A DNA stretch of 64,000 nucleotides. Source: Deltaproteobacteria bacterium (lineage in GTDB: Bacteria; Myxococcota; Myxococcia; SLRQ01). Positions 1 through 8,500 of the stretch are shown one piece after another. Location of the stretch: positions 99,516 to 163,515 of the forward strand of contig SLRQ01000012.1 of NCBI GenBank assembly GCA_007130885.1, written 5' to 3'. The position numbers were made by a program, and so were the translations under genes. Numbering within the stretch: the first letter of the stretch is position 1; each line of letters starts with the position of its first letter. The notes below the pieces were generated by a model. The model made no database searches and was not told where the DNA came from. It was given only the letters and a program-made list of their open reading frames with translations.

Positions 1-16
1 GTGCCGCGCTCGGTGC

Positions 17-793
17 TCACCTGGTCACGCCCCTCTCGCTTTGTTCCACGAAGGAGACGAGTCGAGCAATGTCCTCATCATCGCCTAGCTCGGCTCTGAC
101 CTGGGCCAACGCCTCCTTCAGACCCAAGGCGCTTCGAAAGATCGTTCGGTAAGCGGACTTGATTCGCCGCACCCTGCCCTTGTCGAAACCGTGCCTCGCA
201 AGACCTACAGCGTTCAGGCCAACGAGGGCCGCACGGTCACCTTGGGCCATGCAATAAGGCGGGATGTCCATGGCGACCATCGAGCCCCCGGATATGAAGG
301 CATAACTCCCTATCCTCACGAACTGGTGCACACCCACCAGCCCACCCAAGGTAACGTGATCATCGACCTGCACGTGACCGGCCAGAGTAGCGCTGTTTGC
401 GAGAACGTTCCCGTCTCCCAGCCGGCAGTCATGGGCAATATGGGCATAAGCCATCACCAGATTCCGGTTTCCAACACCGGTAACCCCATCACCGCCCGTT
501 CCTATGTGAACAGTGCAGAACTCTCTAAAAACGTTCTGATCGCCTATCTCGAGCCGGGTCGGTTCGCCCCCATACTTCAAGTCCTGAGGCTCTAGACCAA
601 TGGCTGCGTGGGGGAATACACGATTTCGGCTCCCAAGGGTCGTGATTCCCTCGATTATTGCGTGCGCGCCGACAGTAGTTTCTTCCCCTAATCGCACCGA
701 AGGCCCGATGACGGCATAGGGGCCTACCTGTACAGTGTCGTGAAGTTCGGCGCCTTCCGATACAACGGCGGTGTGATGTATTCTTGCGGGCAT
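17..793 (-). CDS. lpxA: UDP-N-acetylglucosamine acyltransferase LpxA
   Basis: LpxA transfers an R-3-hydroxyacyl chain from acyl-ACP to the 3-OH of UDP-GlcNAc, the first step of lipid A synthesis, in the cytosol. The 258-residue protein shows hexapeptide repeats from the N-terminus (for example VQVGPYAVIGPSVRLG), the conserved block with the catalytic His (AHIAHDC), and the LAGHV and VHQF motifs. The C-terminal helical domain is complete, and the length matches the family (about 260). The ATG at 793 is chosen over one 11 codons upstream because MPARIHHTAVV matches the usual LpxA N-terminus and a GAGAGA purine stretch precedes it. The stop TGA overlaps a GTG at 20-18, so a further lipid A gene may be coupled off the left edge. 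No fabZ or lpxD lies upstream, where divergent rpmE sits instead. Confidence 0.96.
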   Translation of the reverse strand: MPARIHHTAVVSEGAELHDTVQVGPYAVIGPSVRLGEETTVGAHAIIEGITTLGSRNRVFPHAAIGLEPQDLKYGGEPTRLEIGDQNVFREFCTVHIGTGGDGVTGVGNRNLVMAYAHIAHDCRLGDGNVLANSATLAGHVQVDDHVTLGGLVGVHQFVRIGSYAFISGGSMVAMDIPPYCMAQGDRAALVGLNAVGLARHGFDKGRVRRIKSAYRTIFRSALGLKEALAQVRAELGDDEDIARLVSFVEQSERGVTR

Positions 794-1009
794 GGTTGTC
801 TCTCTTTCGAAGCCGTGCGCGGCCACGAGGGGACGAGACCGAGCAAGCTACCGGGGCGGGCATGATAAACGGGCCTCGCCGCCACGGCAATGACACACGC
901 CCCTTGACCCGCAAGGTCGAACCGGCATAAACATTCATTTTTTGGAACGTCTCGGACCCTGGAGCCAGCGGCTCGACCGCCCAGGCAAGCAGACGAGGAG
1001 CATTATCAC

Positions 1010-1228
1010 ATGAAACCTGGAATTCATCCCGAGTATGAACTCCGCAAGATATCCTGCGCTTGCGGCAACATCATAGAAGTCAGGACTACTCGCAAGGGGA
1101 TGTCCCTGGATATCTGCAATGCTTGCCATCCTTTCTTCACCGGTAAGCAGAAGCTCGTCGATACTGCCGGGCGCATCGAGCGATTCCGCCGCAAGTACAA
1201 GAACACGGAAAAGGCCAAGAAGGACTGA
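1010..1228 (+). CDS. rpmE: 50S ribosomal protein L31, zinc-binding type
   Basis: Small 72-residue protein of the large ribosomal subunit. It opens MKPGIHPEY, typical of L31, and carries the zinc-binding pattern C16-x-C18 and C36-x-x-C39. This makes it the C+ form, as opposed to the cysteine-free paralogue used under zinc limitation. A GAGGAG ribosome binding site at 995-1000 fits the ATG at 1010. The tail is lysine rich. The gene is divergent from lpxA and convergent with punA, with only 16 bp to the latter. The 216 bp between lpxA and rpmE holds no other gene I can support. Confidence 0.96.
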   Translation: MKPGIHPEYELRKISCACGNIIEVRTTRKGMSLDICNACHPFFTGKQKLVDTAGRIERFRRKYKNTEKAKKD

Positions 1229-1244
1229 AAGGCCGGCTGCTTGA

Positions 1245-2075
1245 TCAGCGCTCCAAGGTAGCTATGAACCGCTGGAGTAGCTTGATGAAAGTCCCTTCCA
1301 CCCTCGTCGCGGTTTCCTTGACCTCTGAGTGAGACAGATCGCTTGGGGATATTCCGGCCGCAAGATTGGTGATCACCGAGATGCCGACACAGCGCACTCC
1401 CATGTGACGCGCGGCAATCACCTCGGGGACTGTCGACATCCCCACGGCATCCGCTCCCAACACTCGCAGCATCCTGATCTCGGCCGGCGTCTCATAGGAA
1501 GGCCCCGGCATGTATGCATACACGCCTCTTCTCAAGGATTGGCCGCACCTGGAAGCAACCATCTCGAGATGCTCACCTAGCTCCCGGTCGTAGGCGGAAC
1601 TCATGTCCGGAAAGCGCGGGCCGAGCCGATCGTCGTTTGGACCACGAAGGGGACTGTCTCCGGTCAAATTGAGGTGGTCGGTTATTCTCATGAAATCGCC
1701 GGGGCGAAGGTCGACATGAATTCCTCCGCCCGCGTTCGTAACTATGAGCGCCCCGATGCCAAGGCGGCAAAAAGCACGAACTCCGAGAACCACATCGTCA
1801 AGACTCCATCCTTCGTAGGCATGAACCCGGCCCTGCATCACGATGAGCGGCACCCCACCTGAACAGCCGCGAACCATTCGGCCGCTGTGTCCCGGAACCG
1901 CACTGACTGGCATGTGAGGCAGCTCTCCATACTCTTTGGAAACAGGCGCATCCAACTGGTCGGCGAAAGCGCCAAGCCCCGAGCCAAGAACCAAACCCAC
2001 CTTGGGCTCTTGGCCGCTCATCTCTCGCAAAGCGGTCGCCAGCTCTTCGACCTTTTTGAAGGTGCTCTCTTTCAT
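1245..2075 (-). CDS. punA: Purine nucleoside phosphorylase (PNP-I, trimeric type)
   Basis: Splits (deoxy)guanosine and inosine with phosphate into base and (deoxy)ribose-1-phosphate. The 276-residue protein shows the family motifs in order: VLGSGLG phosphate loop near residue 29, MQGRVHAYEGW, TNAGGG, the PGPSYETPAEIR segment, and the GMSTVPEV and NLAAG motifs toward the C-terminus. Length agrees with trimeric PNPs (about 270-280). It is the second gene of a two-gene unit with the pyrimidine nucleoside phosphorylase, 5 bp apart, so together they would salvage both purine and pyrimidine nucleosides. The exact base preference cannot be read from the sequence. Confidence 0.94.
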   Translation of the reverse strand: MKESTFKKVEELATALREMSGQEPKVGLVLGSGLGAFADQLDAPVSKEYGELPHMPVSAVPGHSGRMVRGCSGGVPLIVMQGRVHAYEGWSLDDVVLGVRAFCRLGIGALIVTNAGGGIHVDLRPGDFMRITDHLNLTGDSPLRGPNDDRLGPRFPDMSSAYDRELGEHLEMVASRCGQSLRRGVYAYMPGPSYETPAEIRMLRVLGADAVGMSTVPEVIAARHMGVRCVGISVITNLAAGISPSDLSHSEVKETATRVEGTFIKLLQRFIATLER

Positions 2076-2080
2076 TTCCT

Positions 2081-3388
2081 TTATCCGATACGTTCCTTGA
2101 TGAGCGTGCCCGATTCGACCTCCTTTGTCACTATGCTGAAAGCGTCTAGCACGGGCTTTTCTGTCTCATTCATGAGTTTCGGATCGTTGAGATGGACCTC
2201 GCAAAGAATGTCACCGGCGGCTACTTTTTCACCCACCTTTCGATGAAGCACCAAACCGACCGCCGGATCGATTACATCATCCTTGGTGTCCCTGCCGGCT
2301 CCCAATCGCATGGCGGCACGTCCGATTTTTTCGGCATCCACGCTCTCAATCCATCCATCACTCGGGGAACGCACTTCCTTGCGGTGCTTAGCCGAGGGAA
2401 GCAGCTTCAAGTCCTCGATAACTCGAGGGTCGCCATTCTGCCGAGAAATCAGCCGGCCCATCCGCTCGAGCGCGGAGCCGTCCTCGATTGCTCGCTTCGC
2501 CTTGGCTCGCCCCTCCTCCAAGGAGCCGGCGGCCTCGCCGAGCAGCAGCATCTCCGCGGCAAGCGTCAAGGTAAGCTCGACCAGGTCATCAGGCCCTTTT
2601 CCCATCAAAACCTCCAAGGCCTCACGAGTCTCCAAGGCGTTGCCGACCGCATTTCCGAGCGGCTGGTCCATACCGGTGATCAGTGCCACTACTCGAGTTC
2701 CCATCTGTCCGCCGAGCTCGACTATCGTGTCTGCCAGCTCAAGCGCATCCTCCATGGTCTTCATGAAAGCGCCTCTGCCCACCTTGACGTCCATGACTAG
2801 ACCATCAATTCCTTCCGCGAGCTTCTTCGAGAGGATGGATGAAGCAATCAAAGGCACCGACTCCACAGTAGCGGTCACATCACGAAGAGCGTAAAGCTTG
2901 CGATCGGCTGGAACCAGGCTTTCGGTTTGGCCCGCCATACAAAAGCCAATGTCCTCGACTATGTCGACGAAACATTCCGGAGGGATGTCGACGCAAAAGC
3001 CGGGGATTGCCTCTAGCTTGTCCAACGTGCCTCCGGTGTGGCCTAGACCACGCCCGCTTATCATCGGAACGCCGACGCCGCATGCGGCCACGAGGGGAGC
3101 CAGGCAAATGGACACCTTGTCGCCAACTCCGCCCGTCGAGTGCTTGTCGATCTTTCGCCCCTGGAGCCGGGAAAGATCGAGCAGCTCACCCGAGCGCATC
3201 ATGCAGTCCGTCCAAACGGCCAGTTCCCGCGAGTCCATCCCTCTGAAATAGACAGCCATCAAGTAAGCGGCGGCTTGATAATCCGGAATACGCCCTTCCG
3301 TGTAGCCTTGAACAAAGTAGCGAAGCTCCGCATCGGATAGCCTCTCGCCGTCGCGCTTGCGCAAGATGATGTCCCCTATTCTCATCAT
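2081..3388 (-). CDS. pdp: Pyrimidine-nucleoside phosphorylase (thymidine phosphorylase family)
   Basis: Phosphorolysis of uridine, thymidine and deoxyuridine. The protein is 435 residues, the usual length (433-440). It contains the KHSTGGVGDKVS phosphate-binding segment, SGRGLGHTGGTLDKLE, the ILSKKLAEG and MDVKVGRGAFMK stretches, and a C-terminal HRKVGEKV barrel domain. The open frame continues 123 codons further upstream, but that stretch has no family similarity. MMRIGDIILRKRDG is the normal N-terminus, so the ATG at 3388 is used (3385 is equally possible). No clear Shine-Dalgarno is visible. Whether it is pdp (both pyrimidines) or deoA (thymidine) is uncertain; the N-terminus resembles Pdp. 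It is followed at 5 bp by punA. Confidence 0.93.
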   Translation of the reverse strand: MMRIGDIILRKRDGERLSDAELRYFVQGYTEGRIPDYQAAAYLMAVYFRGMDSRELAVWTDCMMRSGELLDLSRLQGRKIDKHSTGGVGDKVSICLAPLVAACGVGVPMISGRGLGHTGGTLDKLEAIPGFCVDIPPECFVDIVEDIGFCMAGQTESLVPADRKLYALRDVTATVESVPLIASSILSKKLAEGIDGLVMDVKVGRGAFMKTMEDALELADTIVELGGQMGTRVVALITGMDQPLGNAVGNALETREALEVLMGKGPDDLVELTLTLAAEMLLLGEAAGSLEEGRAKAKRAIEDGSALERMGRLISRQNGDPRVIEDLKLLPSAKHRKEVRSPSDGWIESVDAEKIGRAAMRLGAGRDTKDDVIDPAVGLVLHRKVGEKVAAGDILCEVHLNDPKLMNETEKPVLDAFSIVTKEVESGTLIKERIG

Positions 3389-3580
3389 TACTTCGCTATC
3401 ACTTCGACCGTTCAGGTCGCAAGACCACTCCAACCCGAGAGATCCCCGCCATGCCGAATGGGGTGAGAGCGAAAGCCCCGAGTTGGCGGGAATGGCGTGA
3501 GTCACGTCACATCTATTTTGCCAGTGCACCACATCGAGCAAACGGTACGTGAGCGCCTTGGCGTATGCTATGCTGCCCTC

Positions 3581-4693
3581 ATGATATCGTCGTGGAGAAT
3601 TGCGATTGGTTTGCTGCTTGCGGCGTACGCCTCCGCCACGAGCGTCGCCGCGAGTGAGTCGGCCGGACATAGCCCCAATGATGACGGCTCCACACGGCCT
3701 TCGGCCACATCGACCGCTTCCAAAAAGCTCGAGGTACACTTCATCGACGTCGGCCAAGGCGACAGCATTCTCATCCTTTCACCGGAAGGCCGAGCTGTTC
3801 TGATCGACGCAGGCCCCCGCGCGGGAGGCGAAATAGTATTGAACCTACTTCGCGGCAAAGGAATCGAGACGCTCGATCTCGTCGTAGCAACCCATGCACA
3901 TTTGGACCACATAGGAGGTCTAGAGAGGATTCTTAAGACCATACCCACGCGATATTACATGGATCCCGGATACCCCCATGGCTCTCGAGCGTATCACCGT
4001 CTGCTCGAAACATTGGAGGAGTTGGAGATTCCGGTGCTCACCGGTAGGGCGGGCAGGAGAGTGAATCTCGGAGGAGGCTCCGTAATGGAGATCGTCGCTC
4101 CCAGCGAGCCTCTTCACAGCGGGACGAGATCCGATGTGAACTCGAACTCGATTGTCGCTCATGTAACTCATGGCGACGTATCGATCTTGTTGACCGGTGA
4201 CGCCGAGAAGCAGACCGAACGATATCTGGTGACGAAAGGAAACATCACAGCCCAAGTGCTCAAGGTGGCCCACCACGGTAGTCGCCACTCGTCCACGAAT
4301 CCTTTTCTGGAAATGGTCGCACCGGAAGTTGCCGTCATACAAGTGGGAGAAAACAATCAATACGGTCACCCGACATCCGAGACCTTGGAACGTCTCGAAT
4401 CAGTCAATGCAAGGGTCTACAGAACGGATGTACATGGAACGATAACAATCGTCAGCGATGGAGCCGGCTACACCGTAACAACGGAGCGAGACCCGGGCGA
4501 AGACGAGTCCGCGCGCAACGAGATTCATACTCGTCCCGCCGAGTACAAGGCGTGCCGAGCATTACCGCGCACCATCGAATCAGCAACCGTGAACTGCCTC
4601 GCATCCTCGACGACGTGTAACGATCGAATGAGGCATCCGAGTCCCGCCCATCGCCTGACTTCATCGAATGAAGAGGAACAGAACTGCTTATAG
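3581..4693 (+). CDS. Exported metallo-beta-lactamase-fold hydrolase, ComEC C-terminal-like
   Basis: A 370-residue protein starting with a signal peptide (hydrophobic IAIGLLLAAYA, then Ala-rich) at the ATG at 3581; 28 more codons are open upstream without support. The mature part is a metallo-beta-lactamase domain close to the C-terminal domain of ComEC. It has HFIDVGQGDSILI, the metal motif HAHLDHIGG, LLTGDAEKQTE, VAHHGSRHSS and GENNQYGHPT. About 50 C-terminal residues are unlike any family I know. ComEC MBL domains are thought to be nucleases or phosphodiesterases, but this copy lacks the membrane channel and acts alone, probably in the periplasm or outside. It is followed by a DUF3006 gene and a ComEA-like HhH gene, which form one operon by spacing. 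The substrate is unknown; DNA is an inference from context. Confidence 0.85.
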   Translation: MISSWRIAIGLLLAAYASATSVAASESAGHSPNDDGSTRPSATSTASKKLEVHFIDVGQGDSILILSPEGRAVLIDAGPRAGGEIVLNLLRGKGIETLDLVVATHAHLDHIGGLERILKTIPTRYYMDPGYPHGSRAYHRLLETLEELEIPVLTGRAGRRVNLGGGSVMEIVAPSEPLHSGTRSDVNSNSIVAHVTHGDVSILLTGDAEKQTERYLVTKGNITAQVLKVAHHGSRHSSTNPFLEMVAPEVAVIQVGENNQYGHPTSETLERLESVNARVYRTDVHGTITIVSDGAGYTVTTERDPGEDESARNEIHTRPAEYKACRALPRTIESATVNCLASSTTCNDRMRHPSPAHRLTSSNEEEQNCL

Positions 4694-4714
4694 CTTTCAG
4701 CACGGAGAATACCG

Positions 4715-4966
4715 ATGCAAGGCCAACGAAGAGAAACCAGAGCGTTCGTGGACCGCATTGAGGAGGAGATCGCGGTACTCCTCATCGCCAATGACGAAGA
4801 GATGGATCTTCCACGAGTTTTGCTACCTGAGAAGGCGAAAGAAGGCGATTGGCTGGTTCTGGTCACCACGATCGACGACGCGGAAACGAGAGCTCGGCGG
4901 CAAGCAGCTCGCGAGTTGAGGGCGCGGCTCGCAACAGACGATGACCAGGGAGATCTGGACCTATGA
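4715..4966 (+). CDS. DUF3006 family protein
   Basis: Small acidic 83-residue protein without signal peptide or membrane segment. The core fits DUF3006: a VDRIEEEIAVLLI beta strand, a PRVLLPEKAKEGDWLVL stretch, then a charged helix. DUF3006 proteins are often encoded beside exported ComEC-like MBL hydrolases, as here (21 bp after one), but their role is unknown. A GGAG sits just upstream of the ATG. Its stop overlaps the start of the HhH gene as ATGA, so translation is probably coupled. Confidence 0.75.
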   Translation: MQGQRRETRAFVDRIEEEIAVLLIANDEEMDLPRVLLPEKAKEGDWLVLVTTIDDAETRARRQAARELRARLATDDDQGDLDL

Positions 4967-5784
4967 GGCGGACCTTTGTTCAGTGGCAACGTGTGTCGAT
5001 GATCGTTGTGGCGGCTTTCATCTTCATTGCCGCACCGTCACCGGCCGGAGAGCTGCTGGATATAAACCGGGCTTCGGAAGCAGAATTGCAGCAACTCCCC
5101 GGAATCGGACCCGCCCGTGCCCGCGCCATCGTGGAGCATCGAGAGCAACATGGTCCCTTCAAAACCATAGATTCTCTTGCGGACGTTCACGGGATAGGCC
5201 CGGCTGTTCTGAGGAGCATAAGTGACAGAATCACGACCAGCGGAGAAGAGGTTCAATCGACCCCGCCTGCCGCCACTTCCCAGTCTCCGTCAACTCAAAG
5301 TGACGATGACGGCTTCGATCTGGATCTCACCAAGGATGGCGAGCCCGAGAACGAGGTTTTCGAAAGAGCCTCCACGCCGGACGGCTCGGACACCGGCTCT
5401 TCCGATCTCATCAACATCAACACAGCCGAGCCTTCGGTCCTGACTCTCCTCCCGGGAGTCGGCCCCGCCAGGGCGGAAGCAATCATCTCTCACCGTTCCG
5501 CCGAAGGTCCTTTCATATCCATCGAAAGGATCACGGATGTTTCCGGCATCGGTCCGGCCACTTACCGTAACATCCATGACAAGATTACGGTCAGGATCGA
5601 CATAAATGAGGCGACCGTGACCGATCTTGTAGCAGTCGGTGTGGACAAGGTGTCAGCCGGCCGAATCATTGACTGGATAGAAGAGCATGGACCAGTGAAG
5701 GCGACAGTTCAGCTCTCGGAAGATATAGGCCTGGACGAGTCTCTCGTAGCAACACTCGAACCTATTCTTCGGTTTGACGACTGA
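4963..5784 (+). CDS. Exported protein with three helix-hairpin-helix (ComEA-like) domains
   Basis: A 273-residue protein with an N-terminal signal peptide or anchor (MIVVAAFIFIAAPSPAG) and three ComEA-type HhH units. Unit 1 has LLDINRASEAELQQLPGIGP with FKTIDSLADVHGIGP. A linker of about 55 residues rich in Ser, Asp and Glu follows. Unit 2 has NINTAEPSVLTLLPGVGP and ISIERITDVSGIGP. Unit 3 (DINEATVTDLVAVGV) is degenerate and lacks the GIGP hairpins. ComEA binds double-stranded DNA outside the cytoplasm during transformation and normally has one such domain, so three is unusual. It overlaps the DUF3006 gene by 4 bp and is the last gene of the exported MBL operon. A DNA-binding partner for the MBL protein is a reasonable inference. 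Confidence 0.85.
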   Translation: MRRTFVQWQRVSMIVVAAFIFIAAPSPAGELLDINRASEAELQQLPGIGPARARAIVEHREQHGPFKTIDSLADVHGIGPAVLRSISDRITTSGEEVQSTPPAATSQSPSTQSDDDGFDLDLTKDGEPENEVFERASTPDGSDTGSSDLININTAEPSVLTLLPGVGPARAEAIISHRSAEGPFISIERITDVSGIGPATYRNIHDKITVRIDINEATVTDLVAVGVDKVSAGRIIDWIEEHGPVKATVQLSEDIGLDESLVATLEPILRFDD

Positions 5785-5815
5785 CCACGACTGCTTGGCG
5801 AAACCTCGCCGTCCA

Positions 5816-7393
5816 TCAATGGGCTGCTGCCAGCATGAGAGGTACGATTATGTCGATGGTCTCCTCACCACTGAAGCTTGGAAGCATCATGCGGCGCGCC
5901 GCACGCGTGATACACTGGCCCACCTCTGATCTGTGCAGCACCCGATCCGAAAGCCGCGCGTCTCGCACAACGCCGCTAGGAGCAACAGACAAGACCATCT
6001 CGACGCGTCCGCCTCGAAATCTGGGGTTGCGGCGAAGCTCGTGCTGAATACACGTCTCGAAGGCCGACTGTGTGTCGGCTAGACGCCTATGAATGGCTTC
6101 GGGGTCTATCGGGCTCTCCGTAGCCTCCACCTCACGATCATCGTCGGCGCCGGTCCTCGGCCTGATGCTTATCGCCTTCCTATCCGCCTGCTGGTAGAGG
6201 TCGGACAGCATTTCGATTCTCTCGGGGTCGACGGATGCACGCTCTGCTTCTTCCTCTTCACGCAATCGACTCTCAACCTCCGACTCCCGAGCCGGCGACG
6301 GAGCAACAATGGTGACCTGCTCTTCCACTTCGGTGAAAGGTTCCTCCCTGCCGATACCGAGGAGAAGCTCACGAAGTTCGGTGGCTTCGCCCGTGGGCTC
6401 CCAAGGCAGCACCTCTCTTCGTTCGCTGCCTAGAGGTACGAGTCCCGCCAGATTCAATCCGGTAGTGTGATTGAGCACGAAACCAACGGCCAATACCAGC
6501 CCGGCCATTCCCGCTATGAAGGCAGCTATTCGGATAGGACTCTTCTGATCCTTGATCCTGGAGGCCATGATGAAGACGTTGGTAGTCTCTCGTGGGGGGC
6601 CTTCAACGTCGCTATCACAAGACTCCTCATGACCGGAATCGCTTCCCGCACTGGCGGCCGCCTCTTCCGCCAAAGCCTTTGCAAAGGGATCCTCATCATC
6701 AGGTTTGTCTTCGAAGAGCTCCCTCCTACCCAAAAGCTCCTCCAGACGTTGCTGGGAAGGTTCCCCTTGCCCGGACTGCTCGGCCTCGGCTTCACCGAAT
6801 AGTTCGCCAAGCTCACCGTCGTCCCGCTCCCTTGGCTGCTCCAGGTCCGGCTCTTCCTTTTCCTCGACTGCCGGGCTTGTATTCACCTTGCCTCGGCGCG
6901 AGTCGGCCTTTGGAAACAAGTCGGTGAGCTCGCCAACACTACCGGCTTGCTTCCATTTTTCGAGGCCTTCCTTCCAAACATAGGTGTTCCGGTTCAGACG
7001 GCCTGAAGCTGTTTCAATGACGAGCTCGTCAAAGCTAAAGGGCCCGACCTGTTCATTCTCGATGATCGCGAACCAGGAACCGACTACAGAGGAATCGTAG
7101 CCCTTCCCCTTTGAACGAGAGAAGTCCGCATCATCATCACTTCCGGCCTGCCCCTCACGTACCTCACCGGCCGGCTTGTGGGCGCCGCCGCTCGGGTCAG
7201 CCTCGGTTGACCCGGCCTCCTCTCCCCGGGATGCATCGGCCTCACCCGCAAACCCCGAAGGTGCTCCGATCTTCCTGCCATCCACTATGATTCTGTTCTT
7301 ACAGCTCCGGCAACGGACACGGACTACCTTGCCGCGCACTCTCTCATCGGCAACGCTGTATAGCGCTCCACAGCTATCGCAAGTGAACCTCAT
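5816..7393 (-). CDS. MJ0042 zinc ribbon - GYF-like - AgmX/PglI C-terminal domain protein
   Basis: A 525-residue modular membrane protein. Residues 1-35 form an MJ0042 zinc ribbon (C5xxC8 and C28xxC31). Around 105-160 lies a GYF_2-like domain (WFAIIENEQVGPFSFDELV, then VWKEGLEKWKQAGSV). A long acidic low-complexity linker follows. One membrane segment lies near 283-305 (IAAFIAGMAGLVLAVGFVL), and the last ~95 residues form the AgmX/PglI C-terminal, TonB-like domain (FETCIQHELRRNPRFRGGRVE, then ITRAARRMMLPSF). This puts zinc ribbon and GYF in the cytosol and the TonB-like domain in the periplasm. Such proteins are frequent in Myxococcota, where relatives are linked to gliding. The gene is monocistronic and convergent with the HhH gene; its partner is unknown. 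Confidence 0.85.
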   Translation of the reverse strand: MRFTCDSCGALYSVADERVRGKVVRVRCRSCKNRIIVDGRKIGAPSGFAGEADASRGEEAGSTEADPSGGAHKPAGEVREGQAGSDDDADFSRSKGKGYDSSVVGSWFAIIENEQVGPFSFDELVIETASGRLNRNTYVWKEGLEKWKQAGSVGELTDLFPKADSRRGKVNTSPAVEEKEEPDLEQPRERDDGELGELFGEAEAEQSGQGEPSQQRLEELLGRRELFEDKPDDEDPFAKALAEEAAASAGSDSGHEESCDSDVEGPPRETTNVFIMASRIKDQKSPIRIAAFIAGMAGLVLAVGFVLNHTTGLNLAGLVPLGSERREVLPWEPTGEATELRELLLGIGREEPFTEVEEQVTIVAPSPARESEVESRLREEEEAERASVDPERIEMLSDLYQQADRKAISIRPRTGADDDREVEATESPIDPEAIHRRLADTQSAFETCIQHELRRNPRFRGGRVEMVLSVAPSGVVRDARLSDRVLHRSEVGQCITRAARRMMLPSFSGEETIDIIVPLMLAAAH

Positions 7394-7615
7394 GTTTCGG
7401 GCTTCCTTGCGTCATTTTCAGTCGAAATTGGTGGAACCACCCCTTCTCCTCAGCTAGCATTCTTCGGGCTTGTTCGAGGGCATACGATCGTCCGTGGATG
7501 ATTCGAGCTGAACCAGCAAGATACAATAAGGAGTTATGCCCGTTCAATCACCGGTTCCATTACCTATCCCAACGCCCCCCTTGACTGGCGGCCCGGGTTA
7601 GTCTACGGGGAGACA

Positions 7616-7942
7616 ATGGCAAAGGCGGTAGGACCTCGTAAGGAGCTAGGAACACGGTATACGTGCTTCTCGTGCAGTGCGAAATTTTACGACCTCCACC
7701 GGCCGGTACCGAGCTGTCCAAAGTGTGGCGCGGATCAACGAGAGAATCCAAACCGCGTTCAGGCCCCACCGGTACCGATTGAGCCGATTCCAAAGCCTCC
7801 ACCGAAAAAGAGGCCGGAAGCCAAGGTCGTCTTGCCGAAGGCTGAAACAACGGATACGGATGAGGACTCCCTCGGCGATGAGAAGGATGTCCTCGGAACC
7901 CCGGAGATCGATGACGACCTCGATGAGGAGATAGGCTCATGA
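7616..7942 (+). CDS. FYDLN_acid (TIGR02300-type) zinc ribbon protein
   Basis: A 108-residue protein with an N-terminal zinc ribbon, CFSC at 17-20 and CPKC at 34-37, around the hallmark KFYDLHRP (FYDLN in most relatives). A Pro-Lys-rich stretch and a strongly acidic tail follow (Asp-Glu runs to the C-terminus). The family is widespread in alpha- and deltaproteobacteria and has no known function. A GGGGAG precedes the ATG. Its stop overlaps the uspA-like start (ATGA), indicating translational coupling. Confidence 0.85.
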   Translation: MAKAVGPRKELGTRYTCFSCSAKFYDLHRPVPSCPKCGADQRENPNRVQAPPVPIEPIPKPPPKKRPEAKVVLPKAETTDTDEDSLGDEKDVLGTPEIDDDLDEEIGS

Positions 7943-8493
7943 GCGACCCTAAAGCCGCGGATGCAAAGAAAGAGAAAACGAAGTATAGAGGGACCGGCGA
8001 GATCGAGAGACGAGCAAGTCCTCGCGGCAAGGTTCTGGTGCCCGTCGATTTTTCGGACTGCTCGAAGCTGGCCCTCGACTTCGCAGTGAAGTACGTGCAG
8101 AGAGTTTCCTCGGAGCTATACCTTTTCCATGTGTTCGAGCCCGTAAGTCGATACCGGTTCGTTGCCAAGAACTTGCTGAATAAAATGGAAGCGGACGTTC
8201 ATCGAATGGAGGAGATGGCTATCTCCGAGATGGAACGGCTGATCAAGGACGCAGAGACCCGCGAGCGCCTGAAGAACTTCCATTGCCGTGTAGCAAGCGG
8301 CAAGGCATGGGAGGAGATCCTTCGAATGGCGGCCAATATCAGCGCGGACATGATCATTATCGGCACCCATGGTAGGGAAGGTATCGAGCGCGCACTGGTG
8401 GGCTCGGTAGCAGAGAAGGTCGTGCGAAGAGCTCCTTGTACCGTCGTTTGCGTAAAACCGAAGGACGAGTACTTCGTAATGCCGACGACATAG
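7939..8493 (+). CDS. Universal stress protein, UspA family
   Basis: A 184-residue single Usp domain. After a charged 30-residue extension it has KVLVPVDFSD, a VSSELYLFHV strand, and the ATP-binding signature IIIGTHGREGIERALVGSVAEKVVRRAPC ending VVCVK, which matches G-2x-G-9x-G-S. This predicts an ATP-binding member of the family, acting in the cytosol. It is coupled to the FYDLN protein by a 4-bp overlap and converges on the FliJ-like gene at 7 bp. Regulation is not visible in the sequence. Confidence 0.92.
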   Translation: MSDPKAADAKKEKTKYRGTGEIERRASPRGKVLVPVDFSDCSKLALDFAVKYVQRVSSELYLFHVFEPVSRYRFVAKNLLNKMEADVHRMEEMAISEMERLIKDAETRERLKNFHCRVASGKAWEEILRMAANISADMIIIGTHGREGIERALVGSVAEKVVRRAPCTVVCVKPKDEYFVMPTT

Positions 8494-8500
8494 CCTGATC

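Noticed and set aside
3389..3757. 123-codon N-terminal extension of the pyrimidine nucleoside phosphorylase frame
   Set aside because: No similarity to the family; MMRIGDIILRKRDG is the normal start, and the extension overlaps the control region and start of the divergent MBL gene.
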